Made by a program: the position numbers and the translations under genes. A DNA stretch of 64,000 bases from Alligator mississippiensis (Eukaryota; Chordata; Crocodylia; Alligatoridae), in NCBI RefSeq assembly GCF_030867095.1, contig NC_081824.1:351080203-351144202 (forward strand). Direction: 5' to 3'. Each line of letters begins with the position of its first letter. Position 1 is the first letter of the stretch. Under the pieces are notes generated by a model, which was not told the origin of the DNA, did not search any database, and was given only the letters and a program-made list of their open reading frames with translations. Positions 1 through 62,750 of this stretch are shown here, one piece after another.

Positions 1-1617
1 TTTTCAAAAAAAAAAGGAAAGGATTTAAGAAGAACAGTGGAGCATTTTATTCCATCCATCCATCCATGATTCATTTAGTGAATTTAGGTAAACCCAGCCA
101 AGTGCTCTTTGGAGTACCTAAGCTATTTATATTTACCTTTATTTTCACAGTCTTTGCTTTGTTTTCCAAAGCTTTGCTTTTGTACACTATGCTTGAGAAA
201 CTGTAAAACAGCAGAAAAACAAGGATGCTTGATCCAAATACCAGTAATAAGGACTAGCTTCTGAGCTCATCATTCACCATTTACTCAACCAAATTTCCAG
301 CAGTTTCAGTATGTATATGACCAGTCAAGCTCATGTAGCTGTGTTTTAGCAAAAGCAGTATGTTTGCCAAAACTTGGTGATTTTTACTTTCTATCCCCTG
401 TTCCTTCCCTGCTCTTCCTCCGGGAATTCAGTAGTTCAGGTTACATGACCTTGTTGGCTAATTGATTGTGTTGGTGACTGTGATATGACTCCTTTATGAC
501 TGTGTATGCATGTGTGCATGCAAGTGGAGGTGTGTTCTCACATTCATATCTGAAATAGGAGGAGGATAAATGAGTTGCTGATGATTAGGTATTTCTGTCT
601 CCCAAACAACTTTTGTCATATGAGATATTTAGAAAAATTGTCACCAAATCATCCCTGCCTTACCGCAAATAATGATATTATGCAGAAGAATTTCAAGTAA
701 AGAATGACAGTTATAGTTGTGATAATGTGATTAGCAAGGGAATAGCCTGCTTAAGTTAGAACCAAATTTAAAACCTTGAAGTAGTCCACATTTTTTCCTG
801 TATCATCTAACCCCTGTTCATCTTAATTTTAGCAATATGGATATTAGTAATAGAAATTGTAAGTAACAATGTTAAGCACAGTATAATGATGAAAAAGGGA
901 TCTTTCCTGTAAACAACTTTTGTCTGCTGTTTCTAGGACCTCTTAAGTTGATTTGTGGCCTATATGAAGAGTGTATTGTGAAGATGTGTTTGACCTCTAA
1001 ATCCTCTAGTTTTGAACTCTGCTTTCCCCCTCGCATACTTGCAGTGTTCCTTTCCTGGTTTGATATTGCTAGCTATATAAATTACTGAGCAGTTTTGCCA
1101 GGGATTTACTTCATAGCAATAGTGTGCTCCTCTTTTTAGAGGCAAAGGCAAAATGTAGCCTTTAATTTATTGGTTAAAATGCTATGGTGGTTTTGCTGCT
1201 GTAGCAAGAGTCTGAGGCAGGGGAGAAACTAAATGATTCTGTACTTCTTCCCTCTGGTTTTTATCCCCAGATTCCTATTATTTCCTCTACCTCCTGCCAT
1301 GATCGGCATCTTTACCTCTTGGATAGAGGGTAAGTGGCCTCCTGTTCAGTCACTGACAGTACCACTTCATAAGTCAGCTGTCAAAAAATCATTTGAGACT
1401 GCAGCCAGCATTTCTTTCCTGTCCTTCAGACTCGGCATGTCACTTCAATTATATTCTTTCTCTATTGGCCCAGAATGAAAGCAGTGAAAAGATCTGTGTT
1501 CAGATCTTGTGCAAACGCCATATGAGACCACCAAACTATCACTAGTAGTTAAATATTAGTAACATCAGTAAAAAAAGTTATTCCAATAAATGTTTGCTTT
1601 TTTTCTTTCTTCTACAG
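1..1617 (+). other. GAS6 intron 2, 3' part
   Basis: No Gla-type exon (propeptide and Glu-rich helix) was found in any frame here, so exon 2 lies upstream of the window. The stretch is AT-rich unique-looking DNA with no repeat that I recognise. Confidence 0.7.
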
Positions 1618-52331
<50,714 letters not shown>

Positions 52332-52755
52332 GTACCACTACAATGCAGAAGTTTTATCTTCAAAAAACTTTCAATGCTTTTCTTTTTTTTTTAAAGATAT
52401 AAATTATTCAGACTTCCCGCACTGTGTGTATAGTTTCTCTTAAACACTGAAGTTCTGTAGGAGCTACTGATCCTCATGTCAGATTGATAATTGAGATATT
52501 TCTTTGCTTTGAGGTTTAAAGTTTGTAATATATTTGTAAATAGTTCAGAAGACTAATATTAATAATCCAAAGCTACAAATTATGCTTAAGGTGAACGTTA
52601 TGTTAAAAGACAGGTGTCTGTAACCTGGAAAACCTGGTAAATACATGAGCATGAACTGGAAGAAAAAACTATAGTTCTGTATTATTTTTTATTACCAAGC
52701 ACTGCTTTCTGATTTACAAAACATGAATAAATAAAATATTTACATAAAACTTTTT
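52332..52755 (+). other. GAS6: GAS6 3'UTR (inferred)
   Basis: The sequence after the stop is AT-rich and free of recognisable repeats up to the tandem poly(A) signals at 52726-52735. The end is inferred as about 20 bases past the second signal; the actual cleavage site cannot be seen. Confidence 0.6.
52726..52735 (+). terminator. Tandem AATAAA poly(A) signals of GAS6
   Basis: Two overlapping AATAAA hexamers (52726-52731 and 52730-52735) lie 395 bp after the GAS6 stop, the first canonical signals downstream on the + strand. They are the likely poly(A) signals. Confidence 0.6.
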
Positions 52756-53096
52756 AACTTAATTCTACTGAGGTTATGCTTTGTTTAATATACTTTGGAG
52801 CTGTTGCTTCAGACTGGCTGATTTGCAAATCTAATACCCTTTTTTTTTTTTTTTTCGTATGTCAAGGAATGGTATTCGACTTCTAAAAATGTGTAAAACT
52901 CCTCCACTGGTTAGTTTTGTTTCCTTTTTTGGTAACATGCCTTTCTTTCAGAGACAATGGGCTCAGTCATAACCTTTAAAAAAAGCATTGGTCAATGCAG
53001 AACTTAAAAGTGAAAGGAAAAACTGGCCCAGCAAGAAACAATTAAAAAGAAAGCTTGCATCATTTAAAGCTAGAATAACTTTGTCTCAGTTATCAG

Positions 53097-53307
53097 CAGG
53101 GATCCTGTTTTTTTCTGATTTTAAAAAAATCCCCAATTTTCAGTAAAAAAAAAGTTCCCCCAAATCCACATTTTGCTACATATATATATATATATACATA
53201 TATACAGTGGTGTTTCATTTTAATCATGGAAACGTGGATTTGAAGTTACTTTTTTTTAACCCGAAATTGGGGATTTTTTTTTAAATCAGAGAAAACCAGG
53301 ATCCCTT
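53097..53307. mobile_element. Foldback hAT MITE, 211 bp, related to 50015-51618
   Basis: CAGGGATCCTGTTTTTTTCT at the left pairs with AGAGAAAACCAGGATCCCT at the right, and AAAAAATCCCCAATTTTC with GAAATTGGGGATTTTTTT. Flanks GTTATCAG and GTTATTAA share 6 of 8 bases. The loop holds a (TA)n run. The ends match those of the 1.6-kb element 1.5 kb upstream. Confidence 0.85.
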
Positions 53308-53812
53308 GTTATTAATGAGGCAAGCAATGAAGGATGGCAGGGATGGGGAATATTGTTCAGTGATGACATTTTTGCTGCTTATTTTTAGGCTGGCTCACTG
53401 AGTTTAATGGGGAGCACTGAGGTGTGGAATTGTGCCAGCTTCTCAGGCTGAATGGCAGTAGGGCTGAGAATGTGTACAGGTTTGTTCACTACAAGATGTA
53501 GCAAGGTGTTTTTAATTCTTCCAGTACCAGCCAAGGTTCTTCAGGATAGACAGAGTCGCCTTTGCCTACTCTGTGCTGAAGCAGGTCATGCTATCTTTCT
53601 CACTTTTGGAAACCATCTCTGAGCAGATCTTTGATAGTAGCAGCAAGGGCCTGACTTCAGAGGGTATTAATAACATGGGGCTGACATCTGCAATGTGCTG
53701 ATCACCTTGTAAGATGGTGCAGTCTATGATACGTAAAGATGATCAGCACTTCTCAGGAGATGCTTAGAACCATTATGGCATTTAGCCCTTACTGGGTGCA
53801 TCTACATGAGAC

Positions 53813-54018
53813 CCCACATTGCTGTAGTGATGAGCTATGGCGATACAGCATTGGCAGGCACAAACCATGACACTGATGCTAGTGCACAGTAGCAATGAGC
53901 TACATCGCTGTGGCGATGTAGCGTCTAAAAATAACCATGCGCTGCTGGGACTGTTAAATTAGTACCAGGACTGTTAAAATACCAAATGCACAATCAGGGC
54001 ACATGTTGACGTGCCCAT
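53813..54018. mobile_element. Probable MITE
   Basis: Ends GGGTGCATCTACATGAGACC and CACATGTTGACGTGCCCAT are degenerate inverted repeats, and the interior shares CGATGTAGCG-type modules with 39247-39555. Boundaries are approximate. Confidence 0.45.
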
Positions 54019-55314
54019 TTTGTACCACAATTAGAGCAAATAGAGAATCCCATATTTTCTGTGGTTAGAATTCAGATACTTCATGTGAATAATATTTTGG
54101 AGTGAGTGGCATGCTGGAGATGCTTGTGTTTTATTGTTGTTTTTTTTGTTAGGAGTTTTATACATAATTTCTACAGATTCCTTTTGATTTAAAAGTTTTA
54201 TGCTACTAAAACAGTTGGATCTATTTGTACATAAAGTTATTTGTGGAGATTCTAAAGGCCAATATGGAGATGACCTAATTTTGATTTTTTTTTTTAAGAA
54301 TGTATTGAGCAATTGCATGCAGTGTTTTATTTGGTCTAAGTTAGAGAGATGACAGATGAACCTAATAATGGTGCAGATTGCCAGCACTTATGATCAAGCT
54401 ATCCAGCAGGAACTTTCCCCAAGGAAAGCATGGAAAAATGGGAAGAATATTCCAAACGCTTGGCAGTCAGGAATTTGTTTGAACAGGAAAGTAGAAAGTA
54501 CTTTTCTAGCTGCAAGATAAAGTAACATCTAGGTTTAATTCCTTGAACAAAAGAGACCGGGGGGAAGCAATGGGACCAGAAGTGTCAGACCAGTGACAGA
54601 GAAGCATCAGCTAACCCAGGGTCAGCCCTTGAAGGTCTGATCTGGCATGGGTGATGAGTAGCACAGTGTTGTGAGATCGTGCCCACAGTACTCGCCTCTG
54701 CTGTGAGGCCTTCTGCTTTGGCATATTGGCACTTCCTTCATGGCAGAAGGGTAAGAAATCTGCAGTGACAGTTGGCCACTCCGGGAGGCAGAGACTTACA
54801 GCCTACAGCCAGATTGCAAGTTCCAGCCCATGCTGGCCAAAGGCTGCTGATCTCTGAACTAACCAATTCTTCCTGCACTTTGAAGAAGGCCAAGTACTAG
54901 AAGTTGGCTTGCATGCCAGTAAAGTCAGATAAAAGCATGGGGAGAAAACTCCCCTCACTTTCGATTTGGCTCCAAGGGATAAGGGGAGGAGGGAGGGAAT
55001 AGGTGGCTTTGACCCTGATCTGGCCTCTGGATCAGAACTGCAGCTGCTGCCTTTGCCCCCCCACTCTTTGCCTCTACTCCCCTTTGCCTTTACCCTGCAC
55101 CCTCTTCCCCCCCCCACCTTCATATATAGAATCTAATTATTGGGGGTGTCTTCTTAAATTCAGTGTCATCTTGGATTCATGTCAAACTGGTACTAAATTA
55201 GTAAAATAAAGGGACAGAACTACCAAAGGAAAATACATAGGTCCAGTATGCTAATAATACTGTTATTTTTCTTACTGGGAAGACTGAGGGAAGAAAGTCA
55301 TGTATCACTGATGC

Positions 55315-56253
55315 CAGAGTGGATAAAAATGAACCATTTTTAAAAACTGGATTTTTATTTCAATCAGAGTTTTTGATTTAATAATTTTTTTTTATTTTTA
55401 AGATGCTTTTTTAAAACAATAAACATATAAAGATAGGTTTGATTTAAGATATTTGATATTTTGATTTAAAGCTCAAACATATCATTATGGAATAGCTATT
55501 GTAAGTTCTAATTATATACTATTTGAGATAATATATGCATGTAAACTTTTTAGAAATGTTTTATAAATAGGTCACAACAGGACATGGACTATATTAGGGG
55601 CACAATTTTATGGGGTTCCCAGAGGCTCCTCTATAAAGAAAACCACTCTCCCTAATGGGACTCAGTGCTCAGTCTAGAAGATCCCATTAAGCATCTGTGA
55701 TGCTTAGTTTCAGTTCTCAAACTGGGGATTTGTATCTCCGGAGATAACATCCTTGTTAACAGCAGTATATGGAGATGAGAGATAACAGACCTGATTACCT
55801 ACCTATCAGCCCTATTGTCTCTCTGCAAGTTTGTGTAAACAGTCAAGCCCTTACCTCTCTCTAAAAGTGCAAAGTTTCAAGAAGTTAAATGAATAGAGGA
55901 TTGTTGGGGGTGGAGTAGATCTGGGCAAGGAGGAGGAGTTTGGAGATAAATGTAAGGAGGGAGGGGCAGTAGAAACAAAAGAGAAACATTTTGAGCATAA
56001 TATTCTGGAAATCTTGAAGGAGAAGTTTCTGAGTATAGCCTCTCCATTGATTTGAGATCTAGTGAGGGAATGGTATGGTAGAAAGGAAAAGCTATCATGG
56101 CCAGGCCATAAAACAGACCCTGTTTTGGGAATATTTTAATGATGGTTATATCACACAACAAGAATGCACTTTTTGTAGAAAACAATGATTAAATCAAAGC
56201 TTCTGATTTAAATCATGATTTAAATTGATTTGATTTAAATCAGATCCACCCCA
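55315..56253. mobile_element. hAT-like element with TTTAAATC-rich ends
   Basis: The left end CAGAGTGGATAAAAATGAAC and right end TTAAATCAGATCCACCCCA are inverted repeats of a type common in sauropsid genomes. Flanks ACTGATGC and CCTGATGC match at 7 of 8 bases. The 939-bp interior has no transposase frame. Confidence 0.75.
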
Positions 56254-57799
56254 CCTGATGCTATTACCATTAGACAAAAAGGGATGATTCTAGTCAACTG
56301 GTGAAATGATTAAGGAACTAAGAAATGTTTTACTCAAGTTATTCATTTTCACTTTATCAGAGGACTCCTACAGGAATCATGGCAGAAAGCAGTTCTTTAC
56401 AGTTTTTCAGGTCATTTTTTTACCTTCCAACATATTTTATCCCATTCTTTCAGTTTGGGAAATTCCCAATATTTTTTATCAAATGAAGGAACCAAACCCA
56501 GTGTAAGCTCCATTCTTGTCAAGGAAGACACATCAGCAAAATAGTTTCACATTTGGCATTTGTGTAACTTTTGCAGTTGTTTTCCCAAAAGAGTTTAAGT
56601 GAATCAGAAGACCTTTGTGTTAATGCTAGTGGTTATACTTACAGAGCTAGAAAATTATCTTTAATGCTAACAGAATTCTGTGCAATTTCACCTCAATATT
56701 ATGAAAAAGAGAATATAACTTAAATTCCATTGTCCTTGAACATTGTAACTTAGTTCTATATTGTTGTAATAGATGGGATTTTGATGCAAAAAATGCTCTG
56801 GCTAATTTTTTTTATAGTTGCATAGACTTAAATATTATGCATGGACAAAAAAGTATGATTAACAAAAGAGAACCATGTTTTCAAAATACAGAGCTATGTA
56901 CTACTGTAATATTTCAAACTGATCACACACGTAATGCTGTACTACAGCAAAGGGGTATGGTGACAGGAAGTTTCTTCCATGTACCATTTTCTTTTTAGCT
57001 AGGAACAGGGAGTAGGATGAAGTCAGACCTTCTTCCTCTGACTGGTACAGTCAAATAAATCTCCCTTTTTCTGTTTTTGAAGTAGTTCAGTTAGCGAGCT
57101 GAATGCTGGGAGTCAGTGGAATTTAGCTTTCTGGGTAAGGTTTCTGGTGTGGTCCAAATATGAGAGAGACCATATGAAAATGCAGCTTAATGTATAACTT
57201 ATTTATACCTCATCAAATGCTATCTGCTGGGTGAGTTATGTCTGTATATTTTCAATTGTGTAAAACCAACACGTAGTATAAATTAAACAAATTGTCTTGT
57301 GTGCAACTTCCCTTTCTCTCACTTGCTTAAAATCCTTTTAAGCTTTATGTCAAAATTCTGCCCACCATAATCCTGTCCTTTTGACCTCAGTGGGTTAAAA
57401 CCTGGACTTAATTCAAGAGACCCTCCTGGATTAATAAGAACAGGATGTCTTGGTCCATATTTAAGCAAATAACCTTTCATATTTGAAGGTTTTAGTATTG
57501 TGTATTTTAGCAGTTTACAGTACATAATTAATAGAAAACTTATTGATAGGTAAAAAGTATTATGCCATTTTAGGGGTGGCTTTTGCTTTGTTTTCAGCTA
57601 TTTAATTGTTCTTGCATCCTTTCAAAGGAAATTCCATAGTGATTTTTTTTAAATGACTTCTATATTTCCATGGTTTGAAGCAGCTACCTAAAAGCATAAT
57701 GATGCATACTATTCCCTCTTCCATATTGCACTCATTTGAGAGAATTTTTATAGCTTTCTAATGTTGGCTAACTGCTCCCTAATGTGCCTAATGTGCAAG

Positions 57800-58572
57800 T
57801 AGGCCTGTGTGAAGCAGCTAGTATTCACTTTGGATTTGGATTTGGCCAGTTCGGGGGACAGTGGTTCGATTCGGTGATTCGAATCACTGTCCCAAATCGA
57901 TTTGGCCACTGCCGAATCGGCCGACTCTCCAAATCAAATAGGCCCCATCCCCACCTGTTCTCCCAGCCCTGGCTATGGCTGCCCTCCCCAGCCCCAGCAT
58001 CCTGGCTCTTGAAAACATTAAAAAAAAAAAGCCCTGGCCTCTTGGGGGGGAGGGGGGGGGAAAAAATCTCCTGCTGTGTGTGTGTGTGGGGGGGGGGGGG
58101 GGCAGCAATCTCCACTGTCCCGCACTGCGTGGTGGGTTCTGCCACGAGCCCCCAGAAACCACTGCAGCAGCTGCTGAGTGTGGGGCTTTTGTTTTTGTTT
58201 TTAAAGAGCCAGGATGCTGGGGCCGGACAGGGCAGCCATAGACAGGGCTGGGAGAGTGGGCGGGAGTGGGGGTGCTCTTGGGAGCTAGGGGGGCAGGCAG
58301 GGCTTGGGGCCTGACGGGGGTCCCCCCATAGTCCCCTCCCTCCTCCTCCAGCCCTACCCCTGCCCCCTACTTACCGGCACAGAGTCTGGGTCCAGCTCCC
58401 TGCGGTGGTGAGCAGGGACTGCCCGAATCTCCGAAGTTCTCCAAATCTTTTCCAAATTGATTCAGACCTTTTTCTTGGTCTCCCAATTTGATTCAGATTC
58501 AAAGATTCGGTTGCCGAGTCAGGCCAAATCTTCTTCAAATCGAAGCAGCACCTGAAGCTTCTCATAGCCCTA
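57800..58572 (+). mobile_element. hAT-like element, TAGGCCTGTG family, copy 2
   Basis: The ends TAGGCCTGTGTGAAGCA and GAAGCTTCTCATAGCCCTA match copy 1. Shared interior landmarks include GGTGATTCGAATCACTGTCC, TGCCACGAGCCCCCAGA and TGAGTGTGGGGCTTTT. No clear 8-bp duplication was found. It contains GT and G runs (58074-58101). Confidence 0.8.
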
Positions 58573-58969
58573 CCACGCAGCTAATGACAGTGCCGCAACA
58601 GTGGTGCCACAGGAAACACTGCACCAGGACTTGGCAACAGAGTAACTTTTATTTTTTTTAAAGCATGCTCAGGTGCTCATTTATAGGTGTTTAGAGTTGA
58701 GAATAGAACTTGCTACTTAATGATGCACATCCAGCAGAGGGAGTGAAAGACCATGTATTTCCTTTGGATGTTGCATAGGAAATGCATTGTGTATGTTCAT
58801 ATAATATGATATGTATTTTTACATTCTCTGTAGTGGGAAAGTGGAGATGGAGGAAAACCATTCGGTTACTCTGAGCATTCATCAAACCATTCCAATTGTT
58901 ACAAAATTACAGAACTCTTTTTTTTTTCTTTAAATAAGAAGACTTGAGGTCAGCATACACCACTTCAAG

Positions 58970-59885
58970 GTCTTCTGGTTTGTCTCGTTTGTTTTATTTT
59001 TTTCCTGTAGTAGAAAAGAACTCATTTTGTTACAATCTCATCTACTTTCTACAGTATATGGAAAAATACAGAACTTTTAACACTTTAATAAATATATAGG
59101 TTAAATACTTATCTGGAAATTGCACCCGCAACACACTGACATAACTTAACTGAACTGGTACTATATTCACACATTTCAGACAAGAGAGTTAAAATAGCCC
59201 TATTAAAGTGTAATATTTGAACTTCATCTTTCAGAGTAGGGTAAAGCTAATTGGGATACTTTACCTCTGTACTGTGCTTCCCCTTCCTTGTGAAATTCAT
59301 GCAGTCTTGGATATAAACATGGCCTGTTCAGTTATAAAATAATCGCCATGTTATTTTTATTAGAAGGCTTTCACCAGAAAGGGGCTACTAAAGAATGCTA
59401 TTAAGGTAAAGAAATTCTAGTTTCTTTCTATCCAGAATGATTCAAAGCCCTGGACTACCCACTCATATAGTACATACTATAAGATTTCTAAATCAAAATT
59501 ACAAAACCACTCTATTATCAGTTTACAAAAATGGAACAAAGCATCCAAAGTGGGTGATTTGTTTCTCTTTTTTCTTGCTTTTTCTACTGGGAAAAAGTCA
59601 CTAGGTATTATGCTGAGAAGAAAAGTCATGCTTATGCTAGCCAGAAAGCAGTGTTGCAGCTAACTACATAAAAACCGAGTGGTGACTAAGACCTTCCTCT
59701 GGGTGATACACCTGTAATAGGCTTTCAGCATTCTGTTTAGTCATAGTGACTTGTAAGTAAAAATTGAACAATCATAGCACACCATATGGTTTCTTTGATA
59801 GTCTGCTGCCTGTGCAGCAGTTTCCAAAGGTGTCTGTCTCTTTAAAGAAGGGGGGCGGGGACTGTTTGAAATACAATTCTCTGCT
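58970..59885 (-). other. TMEM255B: TMEM255B 3'UTR (inferred)
   Basis: The sequence downstream of the TMEM255B stop on the - strand has no recognisable transposon and is AT-rich, as expected for a 3'UTR. The end is placed just past the - strand AATAAA at 58993-58998. A proximal - strand AATAAA at 59356-59361 could give a shorter form. Confidence 0.45.
58993..58998 (-). terminator. Candidate TMEM255B poly(A) signal
   Basis: TTTATT on the + strand reads AATAAA on the - strand, about 890 bp past the TMEM255B stop. An alternative hexamer lies at 59356-59361. Which is used cannot be told from the sequence. Confidence 0.35.
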
Positions 59886-60053
59886 CTAGGGGGCATATGG
59901 TGGTGGTTTTTCCCCTGGCAGGAAATAAGTTGGTGTATATAGTGGTGGAGCATTTGGAGGTAGACCATAATTAGAGCTGGAGTGAGATGGAGGTTGAGTA
60001 TCATCAGATAAAGAAATATCTGTAGATGAAGATCCTGGAAAATTGCTGGCAGG
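59886..60053 (-). CDS. TMEM255B: TMEM255B last coding exon (C-terminal tail)
   Basis: On the - strand a TTACAG acceptor is followed by a 168-bp phase-0 exon: PASNFPGSSSTDISLSDD, then NYGLPPNAPPLYTPTYF and LPGEKPPPYAP, with TAG at 59886-59888. The ending YxPTYFxPGEKPPPYAP is the C-terminus of TMEM255B, a small multi-pass membrane protein of unknown function. The exon is the cytoplasmic Pro/Ser/Tyr-rich tail; PPPY fits the PY motif bound by WW domains. TMEM255B is next to and convergent with GAS6 in mammals, which supports the call. The membrane-spanning exons lie right of the window. TMEM255A is the alternative paralogue, but synteny favours B. Confidence 0.9.
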   Translation of the reverse strand, partial: PASNFPGSSSTDISLSDDTQPPSHSSSNYGLPPNAPPLYTPTYFLPGEKPPPYAP

Positions 60054-60469
60054 CTGTAATCAGACAAAGAAAAATAACTTCTTCAGTACAAGACTGCAAC
60101 CAGGCTTGCATATTTGCTGTATTAAGCATATTATATATAACATATAAATATTAAATAATAAATCCTAGAGCTAAACCTCTTGGGCATCTTTATTGCAGCA
60201 GTTACTGTAATATAGGTTTCGTTAAGATTATTACATACAATGCATATCAAGATGACACAGTTTATACTTTGTAATCCAGGTTCAAGTTTTCAGTAAGGCT
60301 TAAGCTACAAATTAGTCTGTGTGAAAGTAACTGTAAGACCGCCCCCCCCAAAACATACGTTTGTAAGAGAGACACTCTACTCTTCCAGGTAAATCACTGT
60401 TTCTGACTGATCTTCAAGATGTGTGGAGCTGTTTATTTAAATCCATGTTGATGCTTGGAAAGTTTAAGG

Positions 60470-60682
60470 CAGGGGTGGCCAACCTGCAGCACAGGAGCCA
60501 TAATGAGCATGGGCAGCCCCTGCTTGTGGCATGTAGTAGGTCAGGGAGCAAACAGGCAGCACAGCAGCAGGGAGCAGAAAGAAGAGCAGCAGGTAGGGCA
60601 GAGGAGTGGGACTGAAGTGGCACTTAGGGAGGATGTGGTGCTTAATTTGTGGCACACCTGCCAAACAGTTTGGCCCCAGCTG
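60470..60682. mobile_element. hAT-like MITE
   Basis: The left end CAGGGGTGGCCAACCTGCAGC and the degenerate right end TTTGGCCCCAGCTG are inverted repeats. Flanks GTTTAAGG and ATGTAAGG match at 6 of 8 bases. The interior is GC-rich and non-coding. Confidence 0.7.
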
Positions 60683-60828
60683 ATGTAAGGGCTAAAGGCC
60701 TTATATAGAAATGTTTTATTTGTGGATAAAATCCACATTCTTTTATCTACTGGAACCATTATGGCCTACAGGGCAAGTACTTGTGAGCGGCTATACTTCT
60801 GACCTGGTTTAACACTGAAACTTTAAGT

Positions 60829-61393
60829 CAGTGGTGCCAAACATACAGCCTGTTATCTATCCCCAGGTACTGCCCCTCTGTCTGAATGGACCCGGGCCAA
60901 CCCTCGGGCAGGACATCCATCCTGGCCACTCCAGAAACTGTGCCACACACGGCACCCACCCAGGCATTCCTGGATGTGTACTGCATGTTGCACCTGCTTT
61001 AGCCAGTCTGGAACCAGCACTGCACGGGGTGCCCACAGGTCCTGGACCATGTGGAGCAGCCACCCTGGAACAACTCCCTCCCCTGTGGCTGGAACAGGTG
61101 GCAGTTGTCTGGCTGGGCAGATGTCATGTGTAGCATGGTGCCCACTGGCTGTTCTGGGATTCATGCTGTGTAGTGCCTGCCCCAGCTGGACTGCACTGCC
61201 CATGCCACTTGTTCCAGCTGATCCAGGATCTGCACTACATGTGATGCCCACCTCAATTGCTCTGGGATGTAGACGACATGCAGCATGAATCCAGGAATGG
61301 GCTGGATGCGGGGGGAGTATGGGATCTGGGATCCCACTGACTTACCCCATGTCACTCATCTGGATTGTGGGGCCAGATGAATTTGACACCCCT
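60829..61393. mobile_element. hAT-like element related to 3902-4318
   Basis: The ends CAGTGGTGCCAAACATACAG and GATGAATTTGACACCCCTC are inverted repeats of the same general type as 3902-4318. No convincing duplication was found. The interior is CA/TG-rich with no coding motif. Confidence 0.6.
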
Positions 61394-61422
61394 CTAGGCC
61401 CTTTGGACTGGTTCTTCAGTAA

Positions 61423-62090
61423 CACTTTAATAGATCGGACTCGATGATCTGAGTTGGCAGTGTGACAAAGCCATCAAAAGAGCCAATGGCACTTTATCGT
61501 GCATCAGCAGATGCATGACGAATAAGTCCAAGGAGGTGATACTTCCCCTCTATCAGACGCTGGTCAGACCGCAGTTGGAGTACTGCGTGCAATTCTGGGC
61601 GCCACACTTCAAGAAGGATGCGGATAACCTGGAGAGGGTCCAGAGAAGGGCCACTCGTATGGTCAAGGGCCTGCAGACCAAGCCCTATGAGGAGAGACTA
61701 GAGAACCTGGACCTTTTCAGCCTCCGCAAGAGAAGGTTGAGAGGCGACCTTGTGGCTGCCTATAAGTTCATCATGGGGGCACAGAAGGGAATTGGTGAGT
61801 ATTTATTCACTAAGGCGCCCCCGGGGGTTACAAGAAACAATGGCCACAAGCTAGCAGAGAGCAGATTTAGATTGGACATTAGGAAGAATTTCTTCACAGT
61901 TCGAGTGGCCAAGGTCTGGAACGGGCTCCCAAGGGAGGTGGTGCTCTCCCCTACCCTGGGGGTCTTCAAGAGGAGGTTAGATGAGTATCTAGCTGGGGTC
62001 ATCTAGACCCAGCACTCTTTCCTGCTTATGCAGGGGGTCGGACTCGATGATCTATTGAGGTCTCTTCCGACCCTAACATCTATGAATCTA
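61423..62090 (+). mobile_element. Young 5'-truncated CR1 with filler at its 5' junction
   Basis: CR1 sequence from GAGTTGGCAGTGTGACAAAG (61451) to the tail ATCTATGAATCTA is flanked by TTCAGTAA at 61415-61422 and 62091-62098, a perfect 8-bp duplication. The first 28 bases inside the duplication (61423-61450) are not the expected CR1 sequence; 16 of them (61435-61450) are identical to CR1 sequence near the 3' end at 62038-62053. It closely resembles the young CR1 at 8625. Confidence 0.9.
61515..62006 (+). pseudogene. CR1 ORF2 C-terminal fragment, 163 open codons
   Basis: The frame contains VRPQLEYCVQFWAPHFKKDA, KRRLRGDLVAAYKFIMGAQK, RFRLDIRKNFFTVRVAKVWN and ends DEYLAGVI, the normal CR1 ORF2 C-terminus. 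No stop interrupts it, so the copy is recent. It lacks the RT active site and has no function expected. Confidence 0.9.
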
Positions 62091-62687
62091 TTCAGTAAGA
62101 ACAGTGCTTATGAAACCAAGCCCTGTTTGAGAGATAATCAATCACACCATTTGTTTAAAAAATCACAGGGGAAGTTTTTGGACAGATCTGGAGTGAAATC
62201 CTGACACTGTTTGCAATGGGAATGTTACTTTCAATAACCCCCACATGTTAGCACATGCCATGCAATGGGCTTCAGTGTAAGTGCTGAGCACCCAGCTGCA
62301 GTCCCAAAAGAAAATGAAAATCTTTCACGGCAAATATAAACTCCTGGCAGATAAACTCCACTGTCCCAGTATTACCTCAGCCATTCTTTCCTAGAACACT
62401 AGCACCGTCCCTGCAACTAGGCTAGCTCCTCCTCTTGGAAATGGTGTTCTCTCCTTACATGCATAGATCTCTCAAAAGTAGTTCTCTGAAAGCAGACAGC
62501 AAAACTTTGAAGTCAAGAGCCCCTGTGTGGGTCTGAAAGGAGAATTGTGTCCTCCATTTATATATGAATTAGTTTAAATAGCATTAGTTATGCCTGCAAA
62601 GGGGGAGGGGGGGTACTGGGTATGTCTCTCACAAGCTGAATTTTTAAGATACAAATGTAGCATTGACATATTACAGTTGAAAAGACA

Positions 62688-62750
62688 GAATCATAGAAAA
62701 GCAGGGCTGGAAGGCACCTTCAGAGGTCATTTAGTCTAACTAGATAATAG
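62688..62750 (-). mobile_element. CR1 3' end fragment
   Basis: GAATCATAGAAAAGCAGGGCT and GGAAGGCACCTTCAGAGGTC match the first ~60 bases of the CR1 3' end in - orientation. The rest of the element is missing. Confidence 0.7.

Larger units (their letters stand above)
52756..58969. other. GAS6-TMEM255B convergent intergenic interval
   Basis: About 6.2 kb separate the two inferred 3' ends. It contains hAT-like elements at 53097-53307, 55315-56253 and 57800-58572 and a MITE at 53813-54018. No conserved coding frame was recognised in 54020-55310 or 56260-57790. Confidence 0.6.

Noticed and set aside
1233-1478. 81-codon ORF upstream of GAS6 exon 3 as a possible Gla exon
   Set aside because: It has no propeptide, no Glu-rich helix and no matching splice phases.
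57784-58314. 176-codon + strand ORF, and the 155-codon ORF at 47472-47939
   Set aside because: Both lie in copies of the TAGGCCTGTG-ended element, are Gly/Pro/Ser-rich, and are not conserved between the two copies as a frame.
59741-60067. 108-codon - strand ORF over the TMEM255B exon
   Set aside because: It is in a different frame from the PPPYAP-ending exon and ignores the splice acceptor.
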